A DNA stretch of 64,000 nt from JADLDB01 sp040752975 (lineage in GTDB: Bacteria > Myxococcota > Myxococcia > Myxococcales > Myxococcaceae), in NCBI GenBank assembly GCA_040752975.1, contig JBFMHF010000016.1, positions 1-64,000 of the forward strand. The letters run 5' to 3'. A program made the translations under genes and the position numbers. The stretch's first letter is position 1. Each line of letters begins with the position of its first letter. This document shows positions 9,371 through 18,534 of this stretch, one piece after another. The notes beneath the pieces were generated by a model, which ran no database searches, was not told the DNA's origin, and saw only the letters and a list, made by a program, of their open reading frames with translations.

Positions 9371-9668
9371 GTTTCCTCCCTGGGCGCGGAAGTCTAGTGG
9401 GTTGGCGCCGTGGCGTGCGAATTCTCTCCTGGATTCGCGGATGCGCATCATCGGCCGGAACGAGTTCCGGTCGTGACGGCGGAGTTGGTGCGCAGGCGCG
9501 CGCACCGATGGCATCGCCAAGCTTGCCCGCGGGCGGACCTCCCACCCTGCCCACGTACGCGCCTGCGGCCCGGGGAGGGGCCCTCCTCTCGGCTACACTT
9601 CCCGGCTACGGAGAACGCTGGCTTGAATCTCCTGTCGGTTCCTCTCCCATGAGGGAAGTGCACTGATC

Positions 9669-10304
9669 ATGGTCGCGTGGTGGGTGCCCCTGCTCTTCGG
9701 TGTCGCGACCGCGCTCGTCCTGGCGCTGGTGCTCGGCGTGCGCGCCGGGTTGCGTGAGCGCAGCGCGCGCGAGACGTCGCCCGACGAGCCCATCCGGGCA
9801 GGGCACGTCGGCGTGAGCGGCACCGCGGAGCGCCTCGACGGTGACGAAGACGGGGCCCCCTTCGTCACACTCGTCGGGGGGCGCCCGTTTCTCCTCCGGC
9901 TCGCGAGCGGTGTACGCGTTCGCGTCGAGCCGCTTCCCCGCGCGGTGCTGCGCGGGCGGAAGAAGCGGGTGTGCGAGGGTCAGCTACTCTTCGTGCGTGG
10001 GGAGATCGATCGGCTCCCCGGAGCACGGCCCTATGAGGAGCGCGCGACGCTGCGGGCACGGTTCTTCTCGACGAGCGGTCCCGACGGAGAACTCGAGGGA
10101 CGGGTCAGGACCCTCAGCACCGTCAGCCGCCTGGTTGTCGGGGTGGGTCTGCTGGTGCAGTTGGCCGCGGTGCCGCTTTACGCCTCGGTGCTTCGCGGCG
10201 GTGCGCTGGCGGTTGATGGCGAGTTTTTCGCGTGGGTTGCCGTCTTCGGCGGAGTGGGGCTCTTCGGCCTGGCCGCCGAGGCCGTCGACGCCTGGTTCTC
10301 CTGA
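9669..10304 (+). CDS. Integral membrane protein of unknown function
   Basis: 211 residues. One membrane segment is at residues 4-27 (WWVPLLFGVATALVLALVL) and two are near the end (about 152-172, VVGVGLLVQLAAVPLYASV; and 183-205, FFAWVAVFGGVGLFGLAAE). Between them lies a ~115-residue soluble part with a beta-rich pattern (GVSGTAERLDGDEDG..., GQLLFVRGEIDRLPG). The N-anchor, beta domain, two-TM layout resembles proteins of the GIDE/E3-like domain group found in bacteria, but the similarity is only topological. The function is unknown. It starts with ATG at 9669. Confidence 0.7.
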   Translation: MVAWWVPLLFGVATALVLALVLGVRAGLRERSARETSPDEPIRAGHVGVSGTAERLDGDEDGAPFVTLVGGRPFLLRLASGVRVRVEPLPRAVLRGRKKRVCEGQLLFVRGEIDRLPGARPYEERATLRARFFSTSGPDGELEGRVRTLSTVSRLVVGVGLLVQLAAVPLYASVLRGGALAVDGEFFAWVAVFGGVGLFGLAAEAVDAWFS

Positions 10305-10559
10305 CTGTGGCTGCCGCGCATGAGCGACCAGCCGACTTCACCTCGGCGGCGTCGGGCTCGGGTCCGCTGGTTGGCGCAGCCCAGCACCCTCTGCTGCACA
10401 GCGTACGGCGAGGGCCGTGTCTTCCGGCTGACCGAGGCACGCCAGCGCGAGCGCCTGCACGCTCGAGGCGGTCTCCATCGCGCGGGTGGAACGCAGCGTC
10501 GCCTGTGCGCCGACGAGCGCCTGATGGTACCGCCCGACGCTCGCCGCCGCTTTGCAGGC
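10305..10559. other. Non-coding stretch before tandem repeats
   Basis: 255 bp after the membrane-protein stop; together with the repeats that follow it makes a ~600-bp gene-free region. A minus-strand frame reads through part of it (YHQALVGAQATLRS..., ALALACLGQPEDTALA) and looks faintly like a TPR helix pair, so it may be a relic of a lost gene. There is no start signal or full domain, so I do not call a gene. Confidence 0.35.
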
Positions 10560-10903
10560 GCCGTCATCCCCTACCGCATGAGCCGCCCCGGGCTGAGCAC
10601 CGCGTCGTCGCGAGCGTGCTCGCGCGCGCCACCGACAGGACGAGGATTCACAACTCCGTGGGCTGAGGCCGTGATCCCCTACCGCATGAACTCGGCGCCC
10701 GGGCTGACCGCCGTAGTCGTCGCGGCGCGCCACCGACAGGACGAGGATTTCACGACTCCGCCAGCCGCAGGCGTGGGCTGAGGCCGTCATCCCCTACCGC
10801 ATAAAATCGGCGCCCCGGGCTGACCGCCGCAGTCGTCGCGAGCGTGCTCGCGCGCGCCACGGACAGGGCGAGGACTCACAACTCCACCAGCCGCAGGAAT
10901 GAG
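10560..10903. repeat. Three imperfect tandem repeats of ~108-121 bp
   Basis: Units start at 10560, 10668 and 10783 and end at 10667, 10782 and 10903. Each begins GCCGTCATCCCCTACCGCAT (second copy with GTGATC), then has CGGCGCCC-GGGCTGA, a CGTCGCG segment, CGCGCCACCGACAGGACGAG, GATTCAC-ACTCC and GGCTGAG. Units 1 and 3 carry GCGAGCGTGCTCGC, a 6-bp stem with a 2-bp loop; unit 2 has lost it, which explains part of the length difference. Unit 3 runs right up to the hutF stop codon. No reading frame is kept through all three units, so this is a DNA or RNA repeat, not a protein repeat. Confidence 0.85.
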
Positions 10904-10907
10904 GCCG

Positions 10908-12278
10908 TCAGCCGTACAACCGGCGGACGCACGCGCTGAAGTCTCGGGCCACGGCGTCTTCCGCGGCGTGGTGGCCGTCCTTCACCACGAGGCGCCCCGC
11001 CACCGCGACGTCCCGCACCGCCGCCGAAGAGGCGCCGAGCGCCAGGGCTGGCTCCAGGCCTTCGGGCGCGCCCACCAGGGACGGGTGCGCGAGCGACAGC
11101 GTCACGAAGTCGGCGCTCTCCCCGGGGTTCAAGCCGCCGGCGTTCACCCCGAGGCTCCTCGCGCCCGAGGAGGTGAGGCACTGGAGGAGCCGTCGACCGA
11201 GGCCCTCGGGTTGGCCCTTCCGGGGATCGAGCACGTTTCGCCGCTGCCGCACCAGGCGCAGGTGCCCTTCCAGTTGGCGCGCCTCGTCGAGGAGGTCGAT
11301 GTGCGCCTGGCTGTCGCTCCCCAGGCTGATGGGCACCTGCGCCGCCAGCAGCTCGTCTGCGGGGACGACGCCGTCGCCGAGGTTCCGCTCCGTCGAGGGG
11401 CACGCACACACCGTCGCGCCCGTGCGCGCGAGGCGCTCCACCTCTCCCCGTTCGAGGTGGATGGCGTGCACCGCCGTGAAGCGCTCGGAGAGCAGGCCCG
11501 CGTCGTTGAGCAGCTCCACGGGCCGCCGCTGATGCTCCTCGAGGCAGGCCTTCACCTCGGCGGGTTGCTCGGCGACGTGCATGTGCAGCGGGCCCGACGG
11601 CCACCCTCTCGAGAGCTCTGCGAGCCACGGCAGAGGCACGGCCCTCACGGAGTGCGGCGCGAGCCCCACCGACACCAGCGGATCTCTGGCCACGCGCGCC
11701 GCGAGCTCCGTCGCGCGGCGCAGGCTCGTCGCCGCGTCGGGATCGAGGAAGCGCTGCTGCCGCGGGTTGGGCTGCACCTGGAAGCCGGCGCGGGCGTAGA
11801 CGACGCGCAAGAGGACGATGCGCAGCCCCACGTCCCGCGCCGCCGAGATGACCCGCAGCGCCAGCTCATGCTCGTCGGCGTAGGGCGTGCCGTCGGACTG
11901 GTGGTGGAGGTAGTGGAACTCGCCCACGGTGGTGATGCCGGCGAGCGCCATCTCGAGGAAGGCCTGCCGGGAGACGACGTAGAGATCGTCCGGCGAGAGG
12001 GTAGTGGCGGCGGCGTACATCGCCTCGCGCCAGCTCCAGAAGTCGTCGCGCTCGTGGCCCGGGGCGAGGAACTCGGTGCGGCCGCGCAGCACGCGCTGAA
12101 ACGCGTGGGAGTGGCCGTTGACGAAGCCCGGCAGCAGCACGCGCCCGGGGAGCGCCACCACCTCGGCCCCGGCTGGCGCCGTCGCCAGCACGCGCCCGTC
12201 ATCGCCCACGCACAGCTCGGCCCCGCGCTTCACCTCGCCGCCCACCCAGCACGCCTCGGGCCGGTACACCGTCGCCAT
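10908..12278 (-). CDS. hutF: Formimidoylglutamate deiminase
   Basis: Amidohydrolase-superfamily enzyme that converts N-formimidoyl-L-glutamate to N-formyl-L-glutamate and ammonia in the five-step histidine degradation route. Visible motifs are GFVNGHSHAFQRVLRG (His56/His58 of the metal site and the HutF-type HSHAFQR), the helix FWSWREAMYAAA, LHMHVAEQ (third His), AIHL (fourth His) and LGSDSQAHIDLLDE (metal Asp with the HutF-like SDS), then RRNVL. From ATG 12278 the protein has 456 residues, a normal HutF length; another ATG lies 12 bp upstream. No other hut genes are in the window, so the rest of the pathway must be elsewhere or the substrate may differ. The stop codon abuts the tandem repeats. 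Confidence 0.88.
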   Translation of the reverse strand: MATVYRPEACWVGGEVKRGAELCVGDDGRVLATAPAGAEVVALPGRVLLPGFVNGHSHAFQRVLRGRTEFLAPGHERDDFWSWREAMYAAATTLSPDDLYVVSRQAFLEMALAGITTVGEFHYLHHQSDGTPYADEHELALRVISAARDVGLRIVLLRVVYARAGFQVQPNPRQQRFLDPDAATSLRRATELAARVARDPLVSVGLAPHSVRAVPLPWLAELSRGWPSGPLHMHVAEQPAEVKACLEEHQRRPVELLNDAGLLSERFTAVHAIHLERGEVERLARTGATVCACPSTERNLGDGVVPADELLAAQVPISLGSDSQAHIDLLDEARQLEGHLRLVRQRRNVLDPRKGQPEGLGRRLLQCLTSSGARSLGVNAGGLNPGESADFVTLSLAHPSLVGAPEGLEPALALGASSAAVRDVAVAGRLVVKDGHHAAEDAVARDFSACVRRLYG

Positions 12279-12525
12279 GCGCAGGACCATCTCACAGGGC
12301 TGGCGGGACGTCAGCGCAACGCGTGCTGCACGGGGTGAGCGCGAGGCGCGATGGAGTGAGCTGTCGCCTTCGCCCAGCACGCCGACGTCGCTCCGTGCCG
12401 CGGGTGAAACCGGCGTCTCGACCTGCCGCACGTCAAACGGAGAGCTCTGGCGCCCGTGGTCCTCCTCGTCCGCCGCCGGTCCGGTGGAACGGCCGTTCGC
12501 GCGTCGACGGCGTCGCGCGCCGCGC

Positions 12526-13191
12526 TCAGTGCAGCTCGCGTCGCGCCGCTTCCCAGAGCCGCACCATCGCCTCCTGAAGCAGGGTGCGCGGTTGACCGTG
12601 GATGCGGCTGCCCAGCACCTGCACCAGCGCGGCCGTCTCGTCCGCCGTGAGGCGGCGGCTGCGCGACGTGTCACACCCCCGCGGCCGCCACGACAGCGTG
12701 AGTCGACCCCCGCGCGTCAGCGTCAGCTCGAGTGACGCCTTGCCGACGCGGCCCGCCAGCTTGAGCCCCTCGCCCGGACGCTCCGAGGCCACCGTGGGCT
12801 CGAAGTGCGCCAGCACCGGCCGGCCGAAGACCAGCTCGTTCAAGTGGACGAGGAAGGTGCTGGCCGCGAAGTCCGCGACGGGCGACTCCTGCAGCCACGC
12901 CTGCACCCTCCGCCGCAGGGCCGCGAGCTCGCGCGCCGACAGCTCCCGCACGCGCAGGCCGTCCACCAGGGTGATGGTGCTGTTGCGCTCGTCGAGGTGG
13001 AGCTCCACCGGCCGGCCGCCCAGGGTCCCGCGCAGCGCGTAGAAGCCGTGGAACAAGCCGCGCTCGTCGCGCAGGGCCTCGCCTCGCGCCAGCTTCAACG
13101 TGGCCAGCGGCTCTTCCGCGGGGAGGCGGAGCGCGAACACCTTCTCGGTCGGGGTGACGTCGGGGCTGAACATGCCTGGTTTGTCAGCCAC
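12526..13191 (-). CDS. Hypothetical protein, cytoplasmic
   Basis: 221 residues from GTG 13191 (MADKPGMFSPDVTPTEKVF); an ATG at 13173 would start at MFSPD. There is no signal peptide or membrane segment. The sequence alternates beta-like segments (VELHLDERNSTITLVDGLRV, ASLELTLTRGGRLTLSW) with helical ones (SARELAALRRRVQAWLQ). I do not recognise a family. It lies 62 bp from the next gene on the same strand. Confidence 0.6.
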   Translation of the reverse strand: MADKPGMFSPDVTPTEKVFALRLPAEEPLATLKLARGEALRDERGLFHGFYALRGTLGGRPVELHLDERNSTITLVDGLRVRELSARELAALRRRVQAWLQESPVADFAASTFLVHLNELVFGRPVLAHFEPTVASERPGEGLKLAGRVGKASLELTLTRGGRLTLSWRPRGCDTSRSRRLTADETAALVQVLGSRIHGQPRTLLQEAMVRLWEAARRELH

Positions 13192-13253
13192 GCCGGGCGA
13201 TCGAGCGCGCCAGGCCGGCCGACACTTCGCGCCAGGGCGTCAAGTCCGCGGCG

Positions 13254-13802
13254 TCACTTCGGTTGCTGCGGCGTGTCACCCAGGGGGATGGTGGGGCCGA
13301 AGCTCTTTCCGCCCTTCTGGAAGGCGGGGCCGGTGGCGGCGGGCTGGGGGCCCTCGGGGGCCGCGCGACCGAAGCGGTAGGGCACCTGGAAGTGAAAGCC
13401 CATGCCCTCGGAGTCACCGTCGACGCGCAGCATCACGTCCTCAGTCGGGGTGGCGTCGAAGGCGAAGAAGTACGTCTCCGACACGGTGCCGGCCTCGCTG
13501 TTGGCGGGCAGCTCCACCTTCGTCCGCCCCTGCTTCACCGTGACGCCCGCGGGCGCCTCGACGCGCAACAGGAGTGGCACGGGGACCGCGTTGAGGCGCT
13601 CGACGTGGGCCACCACCTCCGCGCTGGTGGCGGTGCGCGCCCGCTCTTCCCAGCGCACCTTCACCGGGGACTCGAGGCGAACGGTGGGCCCGGGCATCTG
13701 CTGCGCGTGCGTTGGTGGCGCGGCTGGCGGAGCAGGCGCAGGCGTGGACTGGTTGGCGCACCCGGCGAGGAGCGCCGCCCCGAGGAAGAAGGTCTGCTTC
13801 AT
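13254..13802 (-). CDS. Small lipoprotein, translationally coupled to the metalloprotease-like gene
   Basis: 182 residues. The signal MKQTFFLGAALLAGC has a perfect lipobox (LAGC), followed by an Ala/Pro linker (QSTPAPAPPAAPPTHAQQ). Residues ~40-135 look like one beta-sandwich domain (VRLESPVKVRWEERARTATS, VPVPLLLRVEAPAGVTVKQG, VSETYFFAFDATP). Its ATG (13802-13800) overlaps the stop of the upstream gene as ATGA, so the two are made together. A role as partner or chaperone of that large lipoprotein is inference from the coupling only. Confidence 0.78.
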   Translation of the reverse strand: MKQTFFLGAALLAGCANQSTPAPAPPAAPPTHAQQMPGPTVRLESPVKVRWEERARTATSAEVVAHVERLNAVPVPLLLRVEAPAGVTVKQGRTKVELPANSEAGTVSETYFFAFDATPTEDVMLRVDGDSEGMGFHFQVPYRFGRAAPEGPQPAATGPAFQKGGKSFGPTIPLGDTPQQPK

Positions 13803-16483
13803 TGGCACACTCCATTGACGCAGCTCTGTCCGCTGCCGCACTGCTGACACTGCACGCCGCCCGTGCCGCACGCCGCGGTGGTGTTGCCCGCGACGCAGCT
13901 GCCGCTCGAGCGACAGCCGTAGCAGAAGCCCGAGCGGCACATCGGGCTGGCGGACGGGTAGGGGTAGTACGTGCCGCTGATGGTGGCGCCGTCGATGACG
14001 GCCGCGGACATGCCGTTGGAGCCGGCCGGGTTGCCGCCGCAGCGCAGGGCGTCGAGCGCGTCGGACAACTGGAGCGACGGCTGGTTGGTGTTCACCACGT
14101 TCGTCTTGTTGCAGCCGCTGCCCGTGTTCCATGTGCGCCGGGTGTAGCCGCGTGGCCAGGGCGACTGGTTCATGTGCTGGCCGGCGACGGCCTGGAAGAT
14201 CTCCTGCGTGCCGGTCGGGCGCGCCTGCGTCAGGTTCCACAGCATCGCCGACACCGCGTTCTCGTCGATCTGCCCGAGCAGCTGCGTGGCGCCGGGGATG
14301 CCGCAGTTGTTGGGCCCGAAGGGACAGCTGTTGGGGTTGATGCCGGGGAAGTACTGCCGCGCGGTCAAGTCGAACCAGAAGAAGCCCCCGCCCTGCTTGT
14401 CTTCCTGGTAGCGCTGGTTGCGGATCGCCGCGGAGTGCCACGTGGCATAGCCCTCGCTCCAGGCCTGGCCGGGGAAGGTGGCGCACCCGAGGATGTGCGT
14501 GCCGCCCTCGTTGGGCGAGGTGCCGTAGCTGGCCATCTGCCAGTGCCCCAGCTCGTGGGCGATGGTGTAGTCGCTCCAGTAGCCTTCGTCCTGGCTGCCG
14601 CCCGGCATCCAGATCTGCGAATCGAAGCCGATGTCGGGCCCGTCGACGAAGCAGGCCCCGCAGCTCCACTCCACGCCGAGGCCCAGCCAGATGACGATGG
14701 GCAGCCCCTGGCGACCCTGGTTGGAGGCGATGGAGCGCGCGAAGATGTTCTGCTGGAGATCGAAGATGTTGAGGGCCCCGGACCCCTCGGCGGTTCCGAC
14801 GGTGATGGTGCCGCCGTTGGCCAGCGTCGACACCTGGCGCGACCAGCCCCAGTACCGGGGGCTGTTGCCGCGATCGCCGGGAGAGAAGGTGCCGTTGCCG
14901 AGGTTGGGATCGGCCACCACGTAGCGCACGCCCAGCCCGTCGCCGCCCATCGCCATGAAGAAGACGAAGTCTTGCGCGGTGGGCGAGGTGGGCACCTGCA
15001 CGGTGAACTGCCCGTTGGCGTTGGTGGTGGTGGCGTCGATCCACTGGTTGTTGCGCTGTGAGACGACGAAGACGTTGCGCGCGGGCTTCGAGGTGGGGGC
15101 TGCCCAGTCGGCGTAATCGGGGCGCGGAGCGCGATCCTGGTAAAGCAGCGTGCCCGTCAGCGCCGTGGTGGCGACGGAGATGGCGCAGTTGGCGCCCACC
15201 GCGCTGGGGATGCAGGGGCCGCCGCACGACTGCGATCCACCCCACGTGCCCTGCGCGGTGCAGACCTGAATCGTGTTCGTGCCGCTGCAGCGCGAGTCGT
15301 CCTGCCGGCATTGTCCAGTCTGCACGCAGGCCGCCCCCGCGCCAGTGGCCTGGCACACCGAGCCACCCGGGCACTGGTACGTCTGCACCGAGGGCGTCCC
15401 GCTGCCCGTGGGGATGTTGCAGAAGCGCACCAGCGTGCTGGACACGCACTCGCCGCCCACCGGCACGCCCTGGCAGGGATCGACGCTGCCGCCGCCGCCC
15501 GTGCCGCCGCCCAGCCCTCCACCGGCGCCGCCGCCCGTTCCACCGCCCGCGCCGCCCCCTGTTCCGCCACCCGCGCCGCCACCCGCGCCCGGCACGCAGG
15601 TGAAGTTCGTGCTGTTGCAGACGAGGCCGATGCGCCCGCAGTCCGCGCAGGCGTTGCCGTTGGTGCCACAGAAGTTGCTCGACGCGTTGAGGGGGGGCGG
15701 GAAGCACTGGCCGTTGGCGCAGCAGCCGGTGGGGCAGGTGGTGGGGTTGCATGGCACCATCACCGGCACGCAGGTGAAGGACGCGCCGTCGCACCGCTGG
15801 TTGATGGCCCCGCAGTCCCGGCACGCGGCGCCGCCCGTGCCGCAGAAGTTGTTCGACGCGTTCAAGGGAGGCGGGAAGCACTGGCCGTTGGCGCAGCACC
15901 CGGAGCACGAGGTCGCGTCGCACACTCCGCTGCCACCTCCGGCACCACCTCCGGCACCACCTCCAGCGCCGCCGCCCGAGCCGCCGCCCGAGCCGCCTCC
16001 GCCGCCACCTCCTCCCCCACCTCCGCCTGCTCCTCCGCCACCACCACCGCCAGCGCCTCCTCCGGCGCCCCCTCCTCCACCGCCGCCCGCGCCGCCGCCC
16101 ACGTTGGTGACGCACTCGGGCTGGCCGGTGACGCTGGTGCACCCCCCGCTGCAGACCGAGAGGGTCTGCCACGTCCCTCCGGAGCACTGGACGACGGCCG
16201 GCGGGACATTCGAGCAGGCGCGACTTCCTTCGGACCACGGAGGGCACGGCTGGCCGAGCGTCGCGAGCGACACGTCGCACGTGACGCTGACGTCGCTCTC
16301 CACACACCCCATGAAGCCCTCGCAGGGCACCGACACCCACGTCCGGTTGACGCAGGCGAGGACGGCGGAGCGCGAGGCGCAGGCCACCTGATCCGCGGGA
16401 TCACACGGGTTTCCGGCCTTCGGGGCGCCGGTGCAGGCAAAGAGGGTGGACGTTCCGAGGAGGACGAGCAGGGCCTTGCGCAT
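13799..16483 (-). CDS. Gly-rich lipoprotein with HExxH metalloprotease motif
   Basis: 894 residues. The signal is MRKALLVLLGTSTLFAC, with Cys17 lipidated. A Cys-containing module follows (CDPADQVACASRSAVLACVN), then an almost pure Gly/Ala stretch of about 65 residues, two near-identical Cys modules (SCSGCCANGQCFPPPLNAS and TCPTGCCANGQCFPPPLNAS), a second Gly/Ala stretch, and more Cys modules. From ~460 on is an apparent catalytic part. YTIAHELGHWQMA (about 639-651) carries HELGH, and a Gly/His segment NEGGTHILGC follows. The C-terminus has another CRSGFCYGCRSSGSC block. It resembles secreted zinc proteases with disulfide-rich repeats; no family name is certain. It shares an ATGA overlap with the downstream lipoprotein. 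Confidence 0.82.
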   Translation of the reverse strand: MRKALLVLLGTSTLFACTGAPKAGNPCDPADQVACASRSAVLACVNRTWVSVPCEGFMGCVESDVSVTCDVSLATLGQPCPPWSEGSRACSNVPPAVVQCSGGTWQTLSVCSGGCTSVTGQPECVTNVGGGAGGGGGGGAGGGAGGGGGGGAGGGGGGGGGGGGSGGGSGGGAGGGAGGGAGGGSGVCDATSCSGCCANGQCFPPPLNASNNFCGTGGAACRDCGAINQRCDGASFTCVPVMVPCNPTTCPTGCCANGQCFPPPLNASSNFCGTNGNACADCGRIGLVCNSTNFTCVPGAGGGAGGGTGGGAGGGTGGGAGGGLGGGTGGGGSVDPCQGVPVGGECVSSTLVRFCNIPTGSGTPSVQTYQCPGGSVCQATGAGAACVQTGQCRQDDSRCSGTNTIQVCTAQGTWGGSQSCGGPCIPSAVGANCAISVATTALTGTLLYQDRAPRPDYADWAAPTSKPARNVFVVSQRNNQWIDATTTNANGQFTVQVPTSPTAQDFVFFMAMGGDGLGVRYVVADPNLGNGTFSPGDRGNSPRYWGWSRQVSTLANGGTITVGTAEGSGALNIFDLQQNIFARSIASNQGRQGLPIVIWLGLGVEWSCGACFVDGPDIGFDSQIWMPGGSQDEGYWSDYTIAHELGHWQMASYGTSPNEGGTHILGCATFPGQAWSEGYATWHSAAIRNQRYQEDKQGGGFFWFDLTARQYFPGINPNSCPFGPNNCGIPGATQLLGQIDENAVSAMLWNLTQARPTGTQEIFQAVAGQHMNQSPWPRGYTRRTWNTGSGCNKTNVVNTNQPSLQLSDALDALRCGGNPAGSNGMSAAVIDGATISGTYYPYPSASPMCRSGFCYGCRSSGSCVAGNTTAACGTGGVQCQQCGSGQSCVNGVCQ

Positions 16484-16614
16484 GAGCACCTCGGGCGCAG
16501 GGCTGTAGCACAGTGCGTGCGTTGCTGTCGCACCGGCCGAGGGTGGATCAAACTTTTCGTGGTGGCCCACTTGGAATAAACCCGTCGTCAGGGCGCGGGG
16601 TTGTACCGTCGGGC

Positions 16615-17079
16615 ATGGGAGAGCCAGGACACGTGAGCGCGGAGCAGACGCAGGCGACAGCCGGTCCGCAGGGAGCGACTCCCACGGGCTTTCGTGTCCT
16701 CATCGTCGAGGACAACCCCCACATCATCGAGATGTACAGCTACGTCTTGAAGAAGCTCGCCGCCAACGAGCTCAAGGGCACCACGCCCCTCGAGGTGCAC
16801 TTCGCCGCCGACGGGCACGCCGCGCTCACCATGCTGCATGAGTCGCCTTTCCACCTGGTGATGACGGATCTCTACATGCCGGTGATGGACGGCTTTCAGC
16901 TGGTGGAGAAAATGCGGGGCGAGGAGCCGCTCAAGAAGATCCCGGTGGTGGCCATTTCTGCCGGGGGGCAGGACGCCCGCGAGCGCGCCATGAAGCTGGG
17001 CGTCGACATGTTCCTCAAGAAGCCGGTGCGCTTCGCCGAGGTGATGGAGACCGTGAAGCAGCTGTTGCGCATCAAGTAG
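16615..17079 (+). CDS. Single-domain response regulator
   Basis: 154 residues from ATG 16615; the frame extends upstream but without protein-like composition. After ~25 loose residues there is one receiver domain: FRVLIVEDNPHIIEMY (acidic pair Glu32/Asp33), VMTDLYMPVMDG (phospho-acceptor Asp85), VVAISAG (Ser115) and MFLKKPV (Lys135/136). No output domain follows, so it must act by protein contact, as CheY/DivK-type regulators do. The kinase-like gene begins 45 bp downstream on the same strand, which suggests one operon and a common pathway. It is divergent from the metalloprotease-like gene. Confidence 0.88.
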   Translation: MGEPGHVSAEQTQATAGPQGATPTGFRVLIVEDNPHIIEMYSYVLKKLAANELKGTTPLEVHFAADGHAALTMLHESPFHLVMTDLYMPVMDGFQLVEKMRGEEPLKKIPVVAISAGGQDARERAMKLGVDMFLKKPVRFAEVMETVKQLLRIK

Positions 17080-17123
17080 GGCTGCGCCCGCGCAATGCGG
17101 CGCTTCGATACCCGAGGGGAGTA

Positions 17124-18530
17124 ATGCCCGAGTCAGCGATGACGAGAGACAAGGTGAGCGGCGACGCGCTGTTCATCTTGAAGAGCCTGAAGGAGAACCA
17201 GCGGCTCGGCCGGTCCAACAAGCTGGCCGACGTGAAGACGACGCTGGAGAACAGCGTGTCGCTGGAGTTCGACAGCTACTTCTTCTTCCTGCGCAAGTTC
17301 CACTACATCGCGATGGATCGCGAGGCGCAGCTCAAGCTGACGGATCAAGGCGAGCGCGTGGTGGAAGGCGACTACCTCGACAAGTTCACCGGGGAGATCG
17401 GCGACTTCTTCGGCGATCAGATCTCCGACGGGGGGCCCGACGACAGCACGATGATGCAGCCGCCGCAGCCGCCTCCCTTCACCGCCACCACCGACATCGT
17501 CCTGGAGTCGAACCCCATGCCTGCCTCGAACCGCGGGGGCCGCAAGCCGCCTCCACCGCCTTCCGACGACATGCCGCACGTGACGGCGCCCGAGCTGCGT
17601 GGCGGCTTCCCTCCGCCCCCGCCGCCCGCGCCCCTGCCGTTGACCGCCGCGGTGGCCGTCTCCCCGCCCGCGCCCAAGGGCCAGGATCTCGACCTGCGCT
17701 ACCAGAAGAACGAGCAGGTGGGCTCCGGCCCCCTGGGCACCGTCTTCAAGGGCAAGCACAACGCGCTCGGCCTCGACGTGTGCGTGAAGGAGCTCAAGGA
17801 CATCTTCGGGTACTTCTCGTTCCTCCAGCGCGGCGAGGTGATCAAGCGCCTCAAGAAGGAGCTGTGCGCGCAGGCCCAGGTGCGGCACCCGGGCGTGGTG
17901 CAGGTGGTCGACCAGAACACCGACGTGGCGCGGCCCTACTACGTGATGGAGCTGTGCAAGGGGAACCTGCGGGAGAAGCTCGACGCGTCAGGGCAGAAGG
18001 GCATCAACGTGCCGCTGGCGATCCGCTACTTCCTGCAGCTGGCGTATGCGCTGCGCGCCGCGCATCAGCTGGGGCTGACGCACCACAACATCAAGCCCGA
18101 GAACGTGCTCTTCGATTCGTACGGCAACGCGAAGCTGGGCGACTTCGGGCTGTCGCGCGTCATCGAGGTGGACCAGTCCAAGGGCATGCCCCAGGTCTTC
18201 GTCGGCACCGGCGGCATGGGGTACATGAGCCCCGAGTTGATCGCCCGCTCCAAGGACGCCGGCCCGTCGAGCGACGTGTACGGGCTGGGCATTCTCCTCT
18301 ACGAGATGCTGACCGGGCAGATCCCCGGCCGCCGCAGCCCCTTGCCCTCGGAGATCAACAGCGAGGTGCCGCCGAAGCTGGATCCGATCTTCGACAAGAT
18401 GACGCAGGACCGCAAAGACAGCCGCTACCCCGACTTCGAGGCGGTGTTCGACGACTTCTACGCGGCCTTCGGCGACAAGTCGTACCTGGCCAAGGGCGAC
18501 CTGCTCATGTGGAGCGAGCTGGCCAGCTGA
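17124..18530 (+). CDS. Ser/Thr kinase-like protein with N-terminal winged-helix-like domain; HRD Asp replaced by Asn
   Basis: 468 residues. Residues 1-85 look like a winged-helix domain (ALFILKSLKENQRLG..., YFFFLRKFHYIAMD, LKLTDQGERVVEGDY). Residues 110-185 are a Pro-rich linker. Residues 190-460 are a protein-kinase fold. The Gly loop VGSGPLGTVFKG (199-210), ATP Lys222 (VCVKELK), DFG 340-342 and SPE (369-371) are all present. The catalytic loop reads HHNIKPEN (320-327) where active kinases have HRDxKPEN, so the catalytic-base Asp is Asn322. The DNA reads CAC CAC AAC, so this is not a reading error of the frame. The protein may be a pseudokinase or a weak kinase. Its partner is probably the response regulator upstream. 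Confidence 0.87.
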   Translation: MPESAMTRDKVSGDALFILKSLKENQRLGRSNKLADVKTTLENSVSLEFDSYFFFLRKFHYIAMDREAQLKLTDQGERVVEGDYLDKFTGEIGDFFGDQISDGGPDDSTMMQPPQPPPFTATTDIVLESNPMPASNRGGRKPPPPPSDDMPHVTAPELRGGFPPPPPPAPLPLTAAVAVSPPAPKGQDLDLRYQKNEQVGSGPLGTVFKGKHNALGLDVCVKELKDIFGYFSFLQRGEVIKRLKKELCAQAQVRHPGVVQVVDQNTDVARPYYVMELCKGNLREKLDASGQKGINVPLAIRYFLQLAYALRAAHQLGLTHHNIKPENVLFDSYGNAKLGDFGLSRVIEVDQSKGMPQVFVGTGGMGYMSPELIARSKDAGPSSDVYGLGILLYEMLTGQIPGRRSPLPSEINSEVPPKLDPIFDKMTQDRKDSRYPDFEAVFDDFYAAFGDKSYLAKGDLLMWSELAS

Positions 18531-18534
18531 CGCG

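Noticed and set aside
10338..10790. 150-residue minus-strand frame over the tandem repeats
   Set aside because: It crosses repeats with changing composition, has no start signal and no domain; at best a relic.
15940..16110. Simple GGC/GGT-rich DNA as a non-coding microsatellite
   Set aside because: It lies in frame inside the metalloprotease-like lipoprotein as a Gly/Ala linker.
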